From Pseudoxanthomonas sp. F37 (GTDB lineage Bacteria > Pseudomonadota > Gammaproteobacteria > Xanthomonadales > Xanthomonadaceae): a DNA stretch of 64,000 bases. The notes beneath the pieces were generated by a model. That model ran no database searches and was not told where the DNA came from. It saw only the letters and a program-made list of their open reading frames with translations. The stretch spans positions 434,001 to 498,000 of the forward strand of contig NZ_CP095187.1 in the NCBI RefSeq assembly GCF_022965755.1, given 5' to 3'. This document shows, piece after piece, positions 1 through 8,056 of the stretch; the stretch's first letter is position 1, and every line of letters starts with the position of its first letter. The position numbers and the translations under genes are program-made.

Positions 1-2
1 AC

Positions 3-818
3 CCGCTGGTCCTGGTTCTGCCGCCGCGCCAGCGCGAAGAAACGCGCGCACTGCTTGCGCGCGCGGTGCAACTGGCAGCGCCCGACGGCATCGTGGTGGC
101 CGCGATGACCAACAACGAGGGCGCCAAGTCGGGCGAGGCCGATCTGAAGCAGCTCGCGGGCCTGGCCGGCACGCTGACCAAGTTCCATTGCCGCACGTTC
201 TGGACGCGCAAGCGCGCGGACAGCGTCGACGACGCGCGGCTCGCGCAATGGTTGGCGCTGGATGCGCCGCGCCGGATCGAGAACGGCCGCTACCTCAGCC
301 GTCCGGGCGTGTTCGCCTGGAACCGCATCGATCCGGCGTCCGCGCTGCTGGTCGAATGCCTGCCGACCGATATCGCCGGACACGGCGCCGACCTGGGCGC
401 GGGGTGGGGATTCCTGTCGCTGTCGCTGCTGGCGCGCAATCCCGGCATCGCCGCGCTCGATCTCTACGAGGCCGAGGCGCGGGCACTCTCGCTGGCGAAG
501 GCGAACCTGGCCGGCGCCGGGTCGTCCGCGGCGCTCGATTTCCACTGGCACGATGTCACCGCGGGGCTGCCGAAGCGCTACGACTTCATCGTCAGCAATC
601 CGCCGTTCCACACCCAGAGCCGTGCCGATCGGCCCGACATCGGCCAGCGCTTCATCACCGCCGCGGCCGCCGCGCTGAAGCCGGGCGGCCGGTTGTGGCT
701 GGTGGCCAACCGCCACCTGCCGTACGAACAGAGCTTGAACGAGAGCTTCGGCGACGTGCGCGTGGCCGGCGAACGCGATGGCTTCAAGGTCATCGCCGCG
801 GTCAAGGCGGGGCGGTGA
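3..818 (+). CDS. rsmC: 16S rRNA (guanine-1207-N2) methyltransferase RsmC, 5' end outside window
   Basis: This is the 3' part of a class I SAM-dependent methyltransferase. The frame is open from the first bases, so the gene begins upstream of the window. The C-terminal half has the SAM-binding glycine motif DLGAGWGFLSL and the N6/N2-methyltransferase signature SNPPFH, followed by the RsmC-type tail with GGRLWLVANRHLPYE. The two-lobed layout (degenerate N-terminal methyltransferase lobe plus active C-terminal lobe) is known for RsmC, which methylates G1207 of 16S rRNA in the 30S subunit. It is followed after 4 bp by an rRNA pseudouridine synthase, so the pair looks like a small ribosome-modification operon. 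RlmG is the main alternative. The SNPPFH context and length favour RsmC. Confidence 0.85.
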   Translation, partial: PLVLVLPPRQREETRALLARAVQLAAPDGIVVAAMTNNEGAKSGEADLKQLAGLAGTLTKFHCRTFWTRKRADSVDDARLAQWLALDAPRRIENGRYLSRPGVFAWNRIDPASALLVECLPTDIAGHGADLGAGWGFLSLSLLARNPGIAALDLYEAEARALSLAKANLAGAGSSAALDFHWHDVTAGLPKRYDFIVSNPPFHTQSRADRPDIGQRFITAAAAALKPGGRLWLVANRHLPYEQSLNESFGDVRVAGERDGFKVIAAVKAGR

Positions 819-822
819 TGGC

Positions 823-1530
823 ATGAAGATCGTCAAGCACATCGCCAACCTAGGCTATGGCAGCCGCAAGGACGTGCAGTGGATGTTCCGCGAGGGACGG
901 ATCACCGACGCCGCCGGCCAGGTGCTGTATGCCGACGACCCGGTAGACCACGACAACATCCGCGTGGACGGCGAGCCGCTCGATCCCGCGCCAGGCGTCG
1001 CGATCCTGCTGCACAAACCGGTGGGCTACACCTGCTCGACCAAGGACACCGGGCGCATCGTCTACGACCTGTTTCCTCCCCGCTTCCGCGAACGCTCGCC
1101 CGTGCTGTCCACGGTGGGGCGCCTGGACCGCGAGACCAGTGGCCTGCTGCTGTTGACCGACGATGGCGGGTTGCTGCACCGGATCATCTCGCCCAAGGCC
1201 CACCTGCCCAAGGTCTACGACGCCACGCTGGCGCAGGACCTGCGCGGCGACGAAGCTGCCATCTTCGCCAGCGGCACGCTGATGCTGGAGTCGGAGCAGA
1301 CGCCACTGGCGCCGGCACGGCTGCGCGTCATCGATCCGCGCCATGCGCAGCTGACCCTCACCGAGGGCCGCTACCACCAGGTGCGGCGCATGTTCGCCGC
1401 GGTCGGCAACCATGTGCAGGCGTTGCATCGCAGCCGCATCGGCGGGCTGACGCTGGACGACCTTGCGCCGGGGCAGTGGCGCCTGCTCGATCAGGATGAT
1501 CTGCGCCAGCTGTTCGGAGCCGGGGCATGA
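823..1530 (+). CDS. rsuA: 16S rRNA pseudouridine(516) synthase RsuA
   Basis: The 235-residue protein has an N-terminal S4 RNA-binding segment (about residues 1-45, IANLGYGSRKDVQW). The RsuA/RluB-type catalytic domain follows, with the motif GRLDRETSGLLLLTDDG, in which the Asp is the catalytic residue, and the later GRYHQVRRM motif. The length matches RsuA (about 230 residues) better than RluB, RluE or RluF, and the family isomerises U516 of 16S rRNA. I chose the ATG at 823, 4 bp after the rsmC stop, because the S4 domain begins there. An in-frame upstream ATG at 778 lies inside rsmC and would add an unsupported arginine-rich leader. The next gene overlaps by 4 bp (ATGA). Confidence 0.85.
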   Translation: MKIVKHIANLGYGSRKDVQWMFREGRITDAAGQVLYADDPVDHDNIRVDGEPLDPAPGVAILLHKPVGYTCSTKDTGRIVYDLFPPRFRERSPVLSTVGRLDRETSGLLLLTDDGGLLHRIISPKAHLPKVYDATLAQDLRGDEAAIFASGTLMLESEQTPLAPARLRVIDPRHAQLTLTEGRYHQVRRMFAAVGNHVQALHRSRIGGLTLDDLAPGQWRLLDQDDLRQLFGAGA

Positions 1531-2216
1531 GCCGGGCGGCATTGCCGTTCACGCCCATGGCGGTGGTCTTCGACATGGACGGACTGATGCTGGACAGCGA
1601 ACGCGCCATCATCGCGTGCCTGGCCGAGGCCGCACGCGAACGCGGACACGACCTGCCCGAGATGCTGTGGCTGTCGATGGTGGGCCACAGCGAAGCCGTC
1701 TGCCGCCACCTGCTGGACGAGGCGGTGGGCGAGCTCGAGCGCGCACAGGTGCTGCAGCGTTCGCAGGCGCTGTACGACGCGGTCGTCGCGGCAGGCGTGC
1801 CGCACCGACCGGGCATCGTGGAGATGCTGGATTTCCTCCAGGCCCGCAGGATTCCGCGCGCCGTCGCCACCTCGACGCGTCGCCCGCTGGCGTTGCGCAA
1901 GCTGGAAGCGGCCGGCCTGCTGGACCGGTTCGACGCCATCTGCACCAGCAGCGATGTCGAACATCCCAAGCCCGCGCCCGATGTCTATCTGCTGGCGGCC
2001 CGCACGCTGGGCATCGAGCCGGTGCGGTGCCTGGTGCTGGAGGACTCGCCCACGGGCGTGCGCGCCGCGCTCGCCGCCGGCATGCACCCGATCCAGATCC
2101 CCGACCTGGTGGAGCCGGACGATGCCGTGCGTGCGCTGGGGCACACCATCCTGCCGTCGCTGGACGATGCGCGTCGGCTGTTGGAGCGGCGGTTGGCAGC
2201 GGAGCCGCTCATCTGA
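1527..2216 (+). CDS. HAD-superfamily phosphatase (beta-phosphoglucomutase-like)
   Basis: This 229-residue HAD hydrolase has motif I FDMDGLMLDSE near residue 15, where the first Asp would form the aspartyl-phosphate. Motif II Thr is in VATSTRR, motif III Lys in SSDVEHPKPAPDVY, and motif IV in LVLEDSPTGVRAA. The DMDG start and the LEDS signature place it in the beta-phosphoglucomutase/YcjU-like group with an alpha-helical cap between motifs I and II. Its substrate cannot be read from sequence and is probably a small sugar phosphate or nucleotide. It overlaps the rsuA stop by 4 bp (ATGA), which implies translational coupling in one operon. The REP element starts directly after its stop codon. 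Confidence 0.8.
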   Translation: MSRAALPFTPMAVVFDMDGLMLDSERAIIACLAEAARERGHDLPEMLWLSMVGHSEAVCRHLLDEAVGELERAQVLQRSQALYDAVVAAGVPHRPGIVEMLDFLQARRIPRAVATSTRRPLALRKLEAAGLLDRFDAICTSSDVEHPKPAPDVYLLAARTLGIEPVRCLVLEDSPTGVRAALAAGMHPIQIPDLVEPDDAVRALGHTILPSLDDARRLLERRLAAEPLI

Positions 2217-2217
2217 T

Positions 2218-2240
2218 GTGGGAGCGACGCAAGTCGCGAA
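2218..2240 (+). repeat. REP-like palindromic element, upstream copy
   Basis: GTGGGAGCGACGCAAGTCGC followed by GAA forms a short hairpin (GCGAC, GCAA loop, GTCGC) after a GTGGGA head. This head-plus-stem form matches extragenic palindromes seen across Xanthomonadaceae. It starts two bases after the HAD gene stop. A near-perfect inverted copy lies on the other side of the transposase gene at 2829-2850. Confidence 0.75.
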
Positions 2241-2334
2241 GCTCTTCAGCAGAACTCCGACATGCGATCGGGTGATTCACCCATGGCGGTCTCCGCCAGG
2301 CTTGCCATGCTCACGTCTCAACGGGAGCATCGGC

Positions 2335-2811
2335 ATGTCGGGATACTCGGGTCTGAGAAAAGGGCGCGTCTCCGAGCCCGGTCGGGTCTACCTGGTGACA
2401 TTCGCGACCATGGATCGTCGGCCGTTGTTTGCGAGTCCGGAGCGGGCCATGGTTGCCTGTCAGGCCATGACATCGACGCGGCTCTGGTATCGCTCAAGGC
2501 TGATGTGCTGGGTGCTGATGCCCGACCACTGGCACGGCATGATCGAGCTGGGCGCACTGGACAGTCTGCCGACCTTGGTCCAGCGATTGAAATCCAACAG
2601 TGCCAGGATGGTCAGGCTGCGTCATCCGGAAACGGGCCAGGTCTGGGAGAAAGGTTTTCATGATCGCGCATTGCGTGATCCGAATGGGGTGCTGGCGACC
2701 GCTCGGTACGTTGTGGCGAACCCGCTTCGTGCCGGGCTCGCTTCTCGTGTCGGGGAATACGCGTGGTGGGACGCGGTCTGGTTGAACAGCAGCGTCACCG
2801 CGAAGGCGTGA
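2335..2811 (+). CDS. REP-associated tyrosine transposase (RAYT, Y1_Tnp family)
   Basis: The protein has 158 residues. It shows the HUH-type nickase motif in MPDHWHGMIEL, where the two His bind a metal, and the helix with the nucleophilic Tyr in ARYVVANPLRAGL. The phrase VWEKGFHDRALRD is also typical of RAYTs. These single-copy relatives of IS200/IS605 TnpA are thought to recognise and mobilise REP sequences by single-strand transposition. I chose the ATG at 2335, where similarity to the family begins; the open frame continues upstream without a family match. The gene is bracketed by inverted REPs at 2218-2240 and 2829-2850, the expected arrangement for a RAYT and its REPs. It appears intact. 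Confidence 0.88.
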   Translation: MSGYSGLRKGRVSEPGRVYLVTFATMDRRPLFASPERAMVACQAMTSTRLWYRSRLMCWVLMPDHWHGMIELGALDSLPTLVQRLKSNSARMVRLRHPETGQVWEKGFHDRALRDPNGVLATARYVVANPLRAGLASRVGEYAWWDAVWLNSSVTAKA

Positions 2812-2828
2812 GGTCCCGTGTCGGAGCA

Positions 2829-2850
2829 TCGCGACTCACGTCACTCCCAC
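2829..2850 (-). repeat. REP-like element, inverted downstream copy
   Basis: TCGCGACTCACGTCACTCCC plus AC is the reverse complement of the element at 2218-2240 with only a few mismatches in the loop and stem. It lies 17 bp after the RAYT stop. It sits between convergent genes, so it could also help end transcription. Confidence 0.7.
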
Positions 2851-2873
2851 GTCGTCTTTCGTTCGTGTCGTCC

Positions 2874-3437
2874 TCAATCCGCAAACAGCTTCGCCCAACC
2901 CGCATGCCCCAGTGCGTCCAGCGTCTTCACGTTGCGTTCGACGATGACGTCGGCATCGGGGAAGGCCTCCACTGCGCGGTCGATGCTGGCTTCGCGCAGC
3001 AGGTGCAGGGTGGGGTAGGGGGAGCGGTTGGTGTAGTTGCTGATGTCGTCGGGCATCGTGCCGGCGAACTGGTAGCCGGGGTGGAAGCTGGCCACCTGGA
3101 TGACGCCCTGCAGGTCCAGCGCCTCGACCGCGGCGTCCGCGTTGTCGAGGAAGTCGTTGTAGTCCAGGAAGTCGGTCAGTACGTCCGGGTGCACGATCAG
3201 CGTGGTGTCGACCTGCTCGGGATCGGCGTCGCGCAGCAGCAGCAGCTCCTCGGCCAGTTCCTCCAGCAGGGCTTCAGGCGTGCTGGCATCGCTCAACACC
3301 AAGCGCACCTGCTGCTTCACGTACACCGCCTTGGCGAACGGGCACAGGTTCAGCCCGATCACCGCCCGCTCCACCCAGCGGCGCGTGGCGTCGATGGGAT
3401 CGGGCGCGCGGTCGGCGGCGGCGGGAGACTCAGTCAC
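2874..3437 (-). CDS. DUF1415 family protein
   Basis: The 187-residue cytosolic protein matches the DUF1415 family, which is common in gammaproteobacteria. The N-terminal signature is RRWVERAVIGLNLCPFAKAV (residues about 19-38), whose Cys-Pro-Phe is strongly conserved. A second conserved stretch is QVASFHPGYQFAGT, and the C-terminal phrase SPYPTLHLLREAS is also typical. No signal peptide or membrane segment is visible. The biochemical role of the family is unknown to me. The start overlaps the end of yajQ by 8 bp, so the two genes are probably translated from one minus-strand message. Confidence 0.85.
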   Translation of the reverse strand: MTESPAAADRAPDPIDATRRWVERAVIGLNLCPFAKAVYVKQQVRLVLSDASTPEALLEELAEELLLLRDADPEQVDTTLIVHPDVLTDFLDYNDFLDNADAAVEALDLQGVIQVASFHPGYQFAGTMPDDISNYTNRSPYPTLHLLREASIDRAVEAFPDADVIVERNVKTLDALGHAGWAKLFAD

Positions 3438-3912
3438 GGAAGTTGTCGAACTGCAGCGGCAGCTCGAATTCCGTCTTCTTCAGCAGGGCGATGACGTCCT
3501 GCAGGTCGTCGCGCTTCTTGCCGGTGACGCGCAGTTTGTCGCCATTGATCTGGGCTTCCACTTTCAGCTTGGCGTCCTTGATGGTGGCGACGATCTTCTT
3601 GGCCAGCTTCTGCTCGATGCCCTGCTTGACGGTGATTTTCTGGCGGGCGCCGGCCAGGTTGGTTTCCACCTCGCCGAACTCCAGGCAGCGGGCGTCGATC
3701 TGGCGCGCGATCAGGCGCGCGCGCAGGATGTCGGTCATCTGCTTGAGCTGGAAATCGCTGGGCGCGGACTGGGTGATCAGCTTGTCTTCCAGCACGAATT
3801 TCGCTTCCACGCCCTTGAAGTCGAAGCGGGTGGACAGTTCGCGGTTGGCCTGGTCCACGGCGTTGGTCAGTTCGTGGATGTTGACTTCGGAAACGACGTC
3901 GAAGGAGGGCAT
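3430..3912 (-). CDS. YajQ family cyclic di-GMP-binding protein
   Basis: The 160-residue protein opens with MPSFDVVSEVNIHEL and contains STRFDFKGVEA and IKDAKLKVEAQINGDKLRV, which are hallmark stretches of YajQ. The family has two similar alpha/beta domains. In Xanthomonas campestris a YajQ protein binds c-di-GMP and modulates transcription of virulence genes, so a signalling role is plausible. That is family knowledge rather than something visible here. It precedes the DUF1415 gene with an 8-bp overlap. The upstream space on the minus strand is only 30 bp to the stop of the DUF2306 gene, so all three genes may be cotranscribed. Confidence 0.88.
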   Translation of the reverse strand: MPSFDVVSEVNIHELTNAVDQANRELSTRFDFKGVEAKFVLEDKLITQSAPSDFQLKQMTDILRARLIARQIDARCLEFGEVETNLAGARQKITVKQGIEQKLAKKIVATIKDAKLKVEAQINGDKLRVTGKKRDDLQDVIALLKKTEFELPLQFDNFRD

Positions 3913-3942
3913 GGGGGGATTCCTGGTACCGGGCGCGGAATT

Positions 3943-4638
3943 CTACCGTGCGCCGGGAAGCGGTACCGCGCCGGGAGGCGGCACACGCGTGGCGCGCCAC
4001 AGCCCGGCCAGCCTGCGGACGGTCTCGCATGCGAGCAGGGGCACCACCCAGCTGCACCACAGCAAGGTGGCGATCAGGGCCGGCGAGGGCGCAAGCCCGC
4101 CCGCGATGGCGAGCGGCAACGACAGGCGGAAGAGGATCGGCGCCAGGGTCACGGCGTAATTGCGGACCATCCAGCGACGATGCCGCTGCACGTCCCCGCG
4201 CCTGATCGCGACCAGGCCGGTCAGGGCCGTGGTCAACCAGGCAAAGGCGGTCGCGGAGAACGCGAGGCGGATGGCGAACGGTGCAGGCGAGCTGGCGATC
4301 AGTCCGACGGCGCCGGTGGCGGCCACCAGCATGCCGGACAGATAGAGGCGGCCCGCCAGGCGGTGCGGGCGCGGATAGCGGTGGCGCCATTGGGTGAAAA
4401 ACTGCACGGGCCCCAGCAGCACGGTGGTGAGGCCGCCGGCCAGATGCATCCACAACCATCCTCGTCGCGTCATGAACATGCCGTAGGCGGCGGAATCCAG
4501 GTGCCGGTACTTGCCGTAGGCGGCCAGCAGGAACTCGAGGCTGGCGACGCCGAGCAGCAGCCACAGCGCGGCCCAGGCCAGGTGCAGGGCCATTCGGGAG
4601 CGGGGCGACGCGCGGGTGGGTGGAGCGGTCCCTGTCAT
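3943..4638 (-). CDS. DUF2306 family membrane protein
   Basis: The 231-residue protein has about six to seven hydrophobic segments. The first is near residues 17-42, and the others are evenly spaced to the C-terminus. The motif RRGWLWMHLAGGLTTVLLGP and the following HRLAGRLYLSGM are typical of DUF2306 proteins, in which conserved His residues in the membrane region may bind haem or metal (inference). A second His/Arg-rich loop, RRGDVQRHRRWMVRNYA, also fits. It is predicted to be an inner membrane protein. The substrate and role are unknown. It is divergent from the EamA gene, with a 78-bp gap in which I could not pick a clear promoter. Confidence 0.75.
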   Translation of the reverse strand: MTGTAPPTRASPRSRMALHLAWAALWLLLGVASLEFLLAAYGKYRHLDSAAYGMFMTRRGWLWMHLAGGLTTVLLGPVQFFTQWRHRYPRPHRLAGRLYLSGMLVAATGAVGLIASSPAPFAIRLAFSATAFAWLTTALTGLVAIRRGDVQRHRRWMVRNYAVTLAPILFRLSLPLAIAGGLAPSPALIATLLWCSWVVPLLACETVRRLAGLWRATRVPPPGAVPLPGAR

Positions 4639-4716
4639 CGGCCTGCCTGCGCGGGTGGGTGGCCGCAGGGTAGCGCAGGCGGGAGGGAACGTGTCCGGCG
4701 CAGGCGATAATGGCGC

Positions 4717-5601
4717 ATGGCCACGCCCCGTCCCTCGCTCACGTCCGCCGTCCTGCTCATGCTGGCCGCCGTACTGCTGTTCGCGTTGATGGACGCGGGA
4801 CTGAAGCTGCTTTCATCGCAGTACCCACCGCTGCAGGTCGCGGCATTGCGCGGGCTCTCGTCGCTGCCGCTGGTCGCGATCTGGGTGTTGGCCACGGTGC
4901 CGGCCCGCTCGCTGCTGCGCGTGCATTGGCCGTTGCACCTGCTGCGCGGCGTACTGGGCATCGCGATGATGGCCGGGTTCGTGTACGGCTTGCGCAGCAT
5001 GCCGTTGTCGACGGCCTATGCCATCACCTTCGTGGCGCCGCTGCTGGTGACGGCGATGGCGGGCCCCCTGCTGAAGGAGCGGGTAGGGGCGGGGCGATGG
5101 GCCGCTATCGCCATCGGCCTGCTGGGCGTGCTGGTGATCCTGCGCCCGACCGGCGAAGGCATGCTGACCGGCGGCGGGCTGGCGATCCTGCTCGCGGCGA
5201 TCTGCTATGCGCTGGGTGCGGTCACCGTGCGCATGCTGGCCCAGCGCGACAGCACGCAGGCGATGGTGTTCTGGTTCGTCGTGCTGCTGTCGCTGGGCGC
5301 ATGGCTGCTCGCGCTGCCTGCCTGGAAGCCGCTGCAGCCCGTGCACGGCTGGATCATCGCCGGCGTCGGCCTCTCCGGTTCGCTGGCGCAGGTGGCGCTG
5401 ACCGAGGCCTTCCGTCGTGGCGAGGCCTCGCTGATCGCGCCGCTGGAGTACACCGCGCTGGTATGGGGCGTGCTGTTGGACGTGGCCCTGTGGTCGGTGC
5501 TGCCCGATGGCGTGACCTGGATCGGCGCGGGCATCATCGTGGCGAGCGGACTCTATCTGTTGCGGCGGGAGAAGGTGCATGTGGAGGCCGAGCATCCATG
5601 A
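4717..5601 (+). CDS. DMT superfamily transporter (two EamA domains)
   Basis: The 294-residue protein has ten predicted transmembrane helices arranged as two EamA repeats, roughly residues 8-140 and 150-285. Characteristic features include the repeat-ending stretch AIAIGLLGVLVILRP and the second repeat phrase ASLIAPLEYTALVWGVLLD. Members export or import small metabolites (amino acids, nucleobases, sugars), and the substrate cannot be deduced. The start ATG at 4717 gives a normal-length first helix. The gene is followed after 69 bp by a lipoprotein hydrolase, so cotranscription is possible. Confidence 0.85.
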   Translation: MATPRPSLTSAVLLMLAAVLLFALMDAGLKLLSSQYPPLQVAALRGLSSLPLVAIWVLATVPARSLLRVHWPLHLLRGVLGIAMMAGFVYGLRSMPLSTAYAITFVAPLLVTAMAGPLLKERVGAGRWAAIAIGLLGVLVILRPTGEGMLTGGGLAILLAAICYALGAVTVRMLAQRDSTQAMVFWFVVLLSLGAWLLALPAWKPLQPVHGWIIAGVGLSGSLAQVALTEAFRRGEASLIAPLEYTALVWGVLLDVALWSVLPDGVTWIGAGIIVASGLYLLRREKVHVEAEHP

Positions 5602-5670
5602 CTTCAGGCCCGGGGGATGGCTGCCAAAAGCCATGACACTGGAGGTGCCGTGCCACCTGGAGGAGTCACG

Positions 5671-6660
5671 ATGAGCTTGCGAAGGCACTGTCTTGCCGCC
5701 GTGCTGCCTCTGCTGTGCGCGTGCGCGCCGGAGCCGAAGGGGGTGCCGCCGGCGGACACGAGCGCCAGGCGCGTCGCGACGGACGTGTACTTCATCCGCG
5801 GACGCTTCGTCGGCGGGGAGCAGCCCGATGGCAACAGCGTAATGCTGCGCGGCAGGACCGGCTGGGTCGTCGTCGATACCGGCCGGCATCCTGCCCATGC
5901 GGCGGCCATCGAGGCCTTCGTGCAAGGCAGCGGCGCCCCGCTGGTCGCGGTGGTCAATACGCACTGGCACCTCGACCACGTGGGCGGCAATCTTCCGTTG
6001 CGGGCAGCGCACCCGCAGCTCCAGGTGCATGCGAGCAGGCAGGCGACGGTCGAGCGGAACGGATTCCTCGCGCGCTACCGGGCCCAACTCGAGACCCTGC
6101 TGCGCGAGCACGTGGACGATCCGCAGGCGCCGGCATGGCGCGAAGAGATCGCACGCATCGACGGCGCGCGTGCGTTCGAGCCGACCCATCCGGTGGACGC
6201 GGACGGCATGCGGACCCTCGATGGACGAGCGCTGCGCCTGGGGCTGCGGCGCGATGCGGTCAGCGGTGGCGATGTGTGGCTGTTCGATCCACGCGCGCGC
6301 GTGCTGGTCGCCGGTGATCTGGTGACCTTGCCCGTGCCGCTGCTGGACACCGCCTGTCCCGGGGCGTGGGCGGAAGGACTCGCATCGCTGGAGGGTGTTC
6401 CGTTCGAGGTGCTGGTGCCCGGCCACGGCGAGCCGATGGGGCGGGCGGACTTCCAGCGTTATCGCACCGCGTTCGGCCGCTTGCTGGCGTGCGCAGCCGG
6501 ACCCGGCAGTGACGCCGCCTGCACCGACGCCTGGCTTGCCGATGTCGGCGACCTGGTGCCCGTGGCGCAGCATGCGCACGCACGGCAACTGTTGCAGGAG
6601 TACTACCTGCCCCAACGCCTGCGCGGCCGACCCGAGCGTCCGCCGTATTGCCCGCGATGA
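5671..6660 (+). CDS. MBL-fold metallohydrolase, probable lipoprotein
   Basis: The start at 5671 (MSLRRHC) has a good Shine-Dalgarno (GGAGGAG). It gives a 329-residue protein whose first 18 residues form a lipoprotein signal ending in the lipobox LCAC. The zinc-binding signature NTHWHLDHVGGN, the later AGDLVTL Asp and the PGHGEPMG His are all present, so both metal sites look intact. The fold hydrolyses many ester, thioester or lactam bonds. The sequence has no hallmark of a true beta-lactamase, so I leave the substrate open. The location is the outer membrane or periplasm. An in-frame upstream ATG at 5617 would place 18 residues before the signal peptide and is less likely. Confidence 0.78.
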   Translation: MSLRRHCLAAVLPLLCACAPEPKGVPPADTSARRVATDVYFIRGRFVGGEQPDGNSVMLRGRTGWVVVDTGRHPAHAAAIEAFVQGSGAPLVAVVNTHWHLDHVGGNLPLRAAHPQLQVHASRQATVERNGFLARYRAQLETLLREHVDDPQAPAWREEIARIDGARAFEPTHPVDADGMRTLDGRALRLGLRRDAVSGGDVWLFDPRARVLVAGDLVTLPVPLLDTACPGAWAEGLASLEGVPFEVLVPGHGEPMGRADFQRYRTAFGRLLACAAGPGSDAACTDAWLADVGDLVPVAQHAHARQLLQEYYLPQRLRGRPERPPYCPR

Positions 6661-6693
6661 TGCGGCTGACCTGCCTTCAGGCATGATGCGGCC

Positions 6694-7251
6694 ATGCCCA
6701 TCGTCCTGGTCCTGCTGTTCGTTTTCCTGCTGCTCGCCCTGTGGGCGCTGCTGCTCCCGCTCTCGCTATGGCAGCGCTACCGCTATGGACGGGCGCGCCG
6801 CATGGCCCGCAGCTGGCTGCTGGCGCTCAACGCATGGAGCCTGCTGGTATCGGTGGCGATCTTCATGGCGGTCAGCGCGTTCGGCCTGTTCTGGTGGCCG
6901 GACAGCCTGGCCGGCGCGGGCCTGGGATTGGCTGCGGGCAGCCTGCTCGGCCTGCTGGGCGTAGGCCTCACGCGCTGGGAGGTCGCACCGCAGGGCGTCT
7001 TCTACCAGCCCAATGCCTGGCTGGCCCTGTTGCTGGTCGCCATCGTGGCCGGGCGCATCGTGCTGGGGTTCGTGCAGATGGCGCAGTACTGGCAGCGCGG
7101 TGGCATGCCGGCGACCCATGCGCTGCTGAGCGGGCATGGCAGCCTGTTGGCGGTGGCCGGCCTGCTGCTGGGCTATTACCTGGTCTATGCGTGGGGCGTG
7201 AAGTGGCGCGTCGCGCGACTGCAGCGCCTGCGCGGTCACGGCATGCGGTGA
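6694..7251 (+). CDS. Hypothetical inner membrane protein
   Basis: The 185-residue protein has about five hydrophobic segments, with the first covering residues 2-26 and the last near residues 150-172, and short Arg-rich loops such as RYRYGRARRMARSW. I recognise no catalytic motif and no named family with confidence. It starts 33 bp after the metallohydrolase stop in the same direction. The terminator just beyond its stop is oriented for the opposing ompW gene but could also slow this transcript. Confidence 0.6.
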   Translation: MPIVLVLLFVFLLLALWALLLPLSLWQRYRYGRARRMARSWLLALNAWSLLVSVAIFMAVSAFGLFWWPDSLAGAGLGLAAGSLLGLLGVGLTRWEVAPQGVFYQPNAWLALLLVAIVAGRIVLGFVQMAQYWQRGGMPATHALLSGHGSLLAVAGLLLGYYLVYAWGVKWRVARLQRLRGHGMR

Positions 7252-7271
7252 TCCATCCGCCCGCAAGAAAA

Positions 7272-7298
7272 GGCGGCGGGCCCGGGAAGCCCGCCGCC
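7272..7298 (-). terminator. Rho-independent terminator for ompW
   Basis: GGCGGCGGGC and GCCCGCCGCC form a perfect 10-bp stem around a 7-nt loop. Read on the minus strand it is followed by TTTTCTTG, so it ends the ompW transcript. It sits 24 bp past the ompW stop. Confidence 0.8.
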
Positions 7299-7322
7299 GT
7301 ATCGGCGCAAGGGAGCGATGGA

Positions 7323-7955
7323 TCAGAAGCGTGCGCCGATACCCACACCCACGACCCACGGGTCGATCGTCAGTTCTTCACCGGTGCCCTGGCCGGCCAC
7401 GCGCACGCCGGCGTCGCCCTTCATGTAGCGGGCATCCGCGCGCGCGAACCAGGTCTGGTTGATGTTGAAGTCCACGCCCGCGGTGGCGATGGCGCCCTTG
7501 GCGGTCTCCAGGCCGATGTGGGCGCCGTCGCCGCCGATGGTCTCGTTGCTGAAGTTGGACTCGTAGTAGCCCAGGCCCACGAACGGGCGCATCACCTGGT
7601 CGGCGGTGCCGAAGTGGTACTGGCCGCTCAGCGCGATGGGCTGCTGGTCCACGGTGCCGATCTTGCCGGTGCCATCGGCGCGCACACGGTGGTTGAACTT
7701 GTCGGCGGCGCCCCACAGTTCAACGGCGATGTTCGGGGTCGCATACCAGCTGGCGCTGATCACCGGCGCGACGTCGCCGTCGATCTTCAGGCCGGGCGCG
7801 GGATCGCGATCGGGCTTGAGGATGGCGGCGCCGCCGACCACGGCGAAGCGCTTGCTGGCGGCATCGGATGTCGTGTCGGTCGTTGCATCCTGCGCCAGCG
7901 CAGGCATGGCAATGAGGGAAGCCAGGGCAATGGTGAGGGTACGAATGGATTTCAT
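7323..7955 (-). CDS. ompW: OmpW family outer membrane protein
   Basis: The 210-residue precursor has a 21-residue signal peptide ending in ALA, then an eight-strand barrel pattern of alternating hydrophobic residues. The C-terminal strand ends in GVGIGARF, with the terminal Phe needed for BAM recognition. The stretches MRPFVGLGYYESNF and WFARADARYMKGD are typical of OmpW. OmpW forms a small hydrophobic channel in the outer membrane and is often regulated by oxygen, iron or stress; I found no clear FNR box here. The Shine-Dalgarno is CAGGAGATTCCTGC before the ATG. A short open frame upstream overlaps this start codon (see the leader entry). An intrinsic terminator follows. Confidence 0.87.
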   Translation of the reverse strand: MKSIRTLTIALASLIAMPALAQDATTDTTSDAASKRFAVVGGAAILKPDRDPAPGLKIDGDVAPVISASWYATPNIAVELWGAADKFNHRVRADGTGKIGTVDQQPIALSGQYHFGTADQVMRPFVGLGYYESNFSNETIGGDGAHIGLETAKGAIATAGVDFNINQTWFARADARYMKGDAGVRVAGQGTGEELTIDPWVVGVGIGARF

Positions 7956-8056
7956 GCAGGAATCTCCTGATTCTGTTTTCTTATGTCCCCTCCGTGCGGT
8001 GCGATGGGTGATGCGCCGTCGCCGTCAGGGCGAGCGCACCGTAACCACCCCTGCAT
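7952..8056 (-). CDS. Possible leader peptide ORF upstream of ompW (34 residues)
   Basis: This small minus-strand frame begins with an ATG preceded by a strong Shine-Dalgarno (GCAGGAGATATTC). It ends in a TGA that overlaps the ompW start codon as ATGA. The peptide would begin MQGWLRCARP. It contains codons that are rare in this genome (TTA, ATA, AGA), unlike its neighbours. The overlap suggests translational coupling, but 34 codons can arise by chance and conservation is untested. The rest of the 7956-8268 gap holds no other gene that I can support and must contain the divergent promoters of ompW and the DUF1801 gene. Confidence 0.3.
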   Translation of the reverse strand: MQGWLRCARPDGDGASPIAPHGGDIRKQNQEIPA

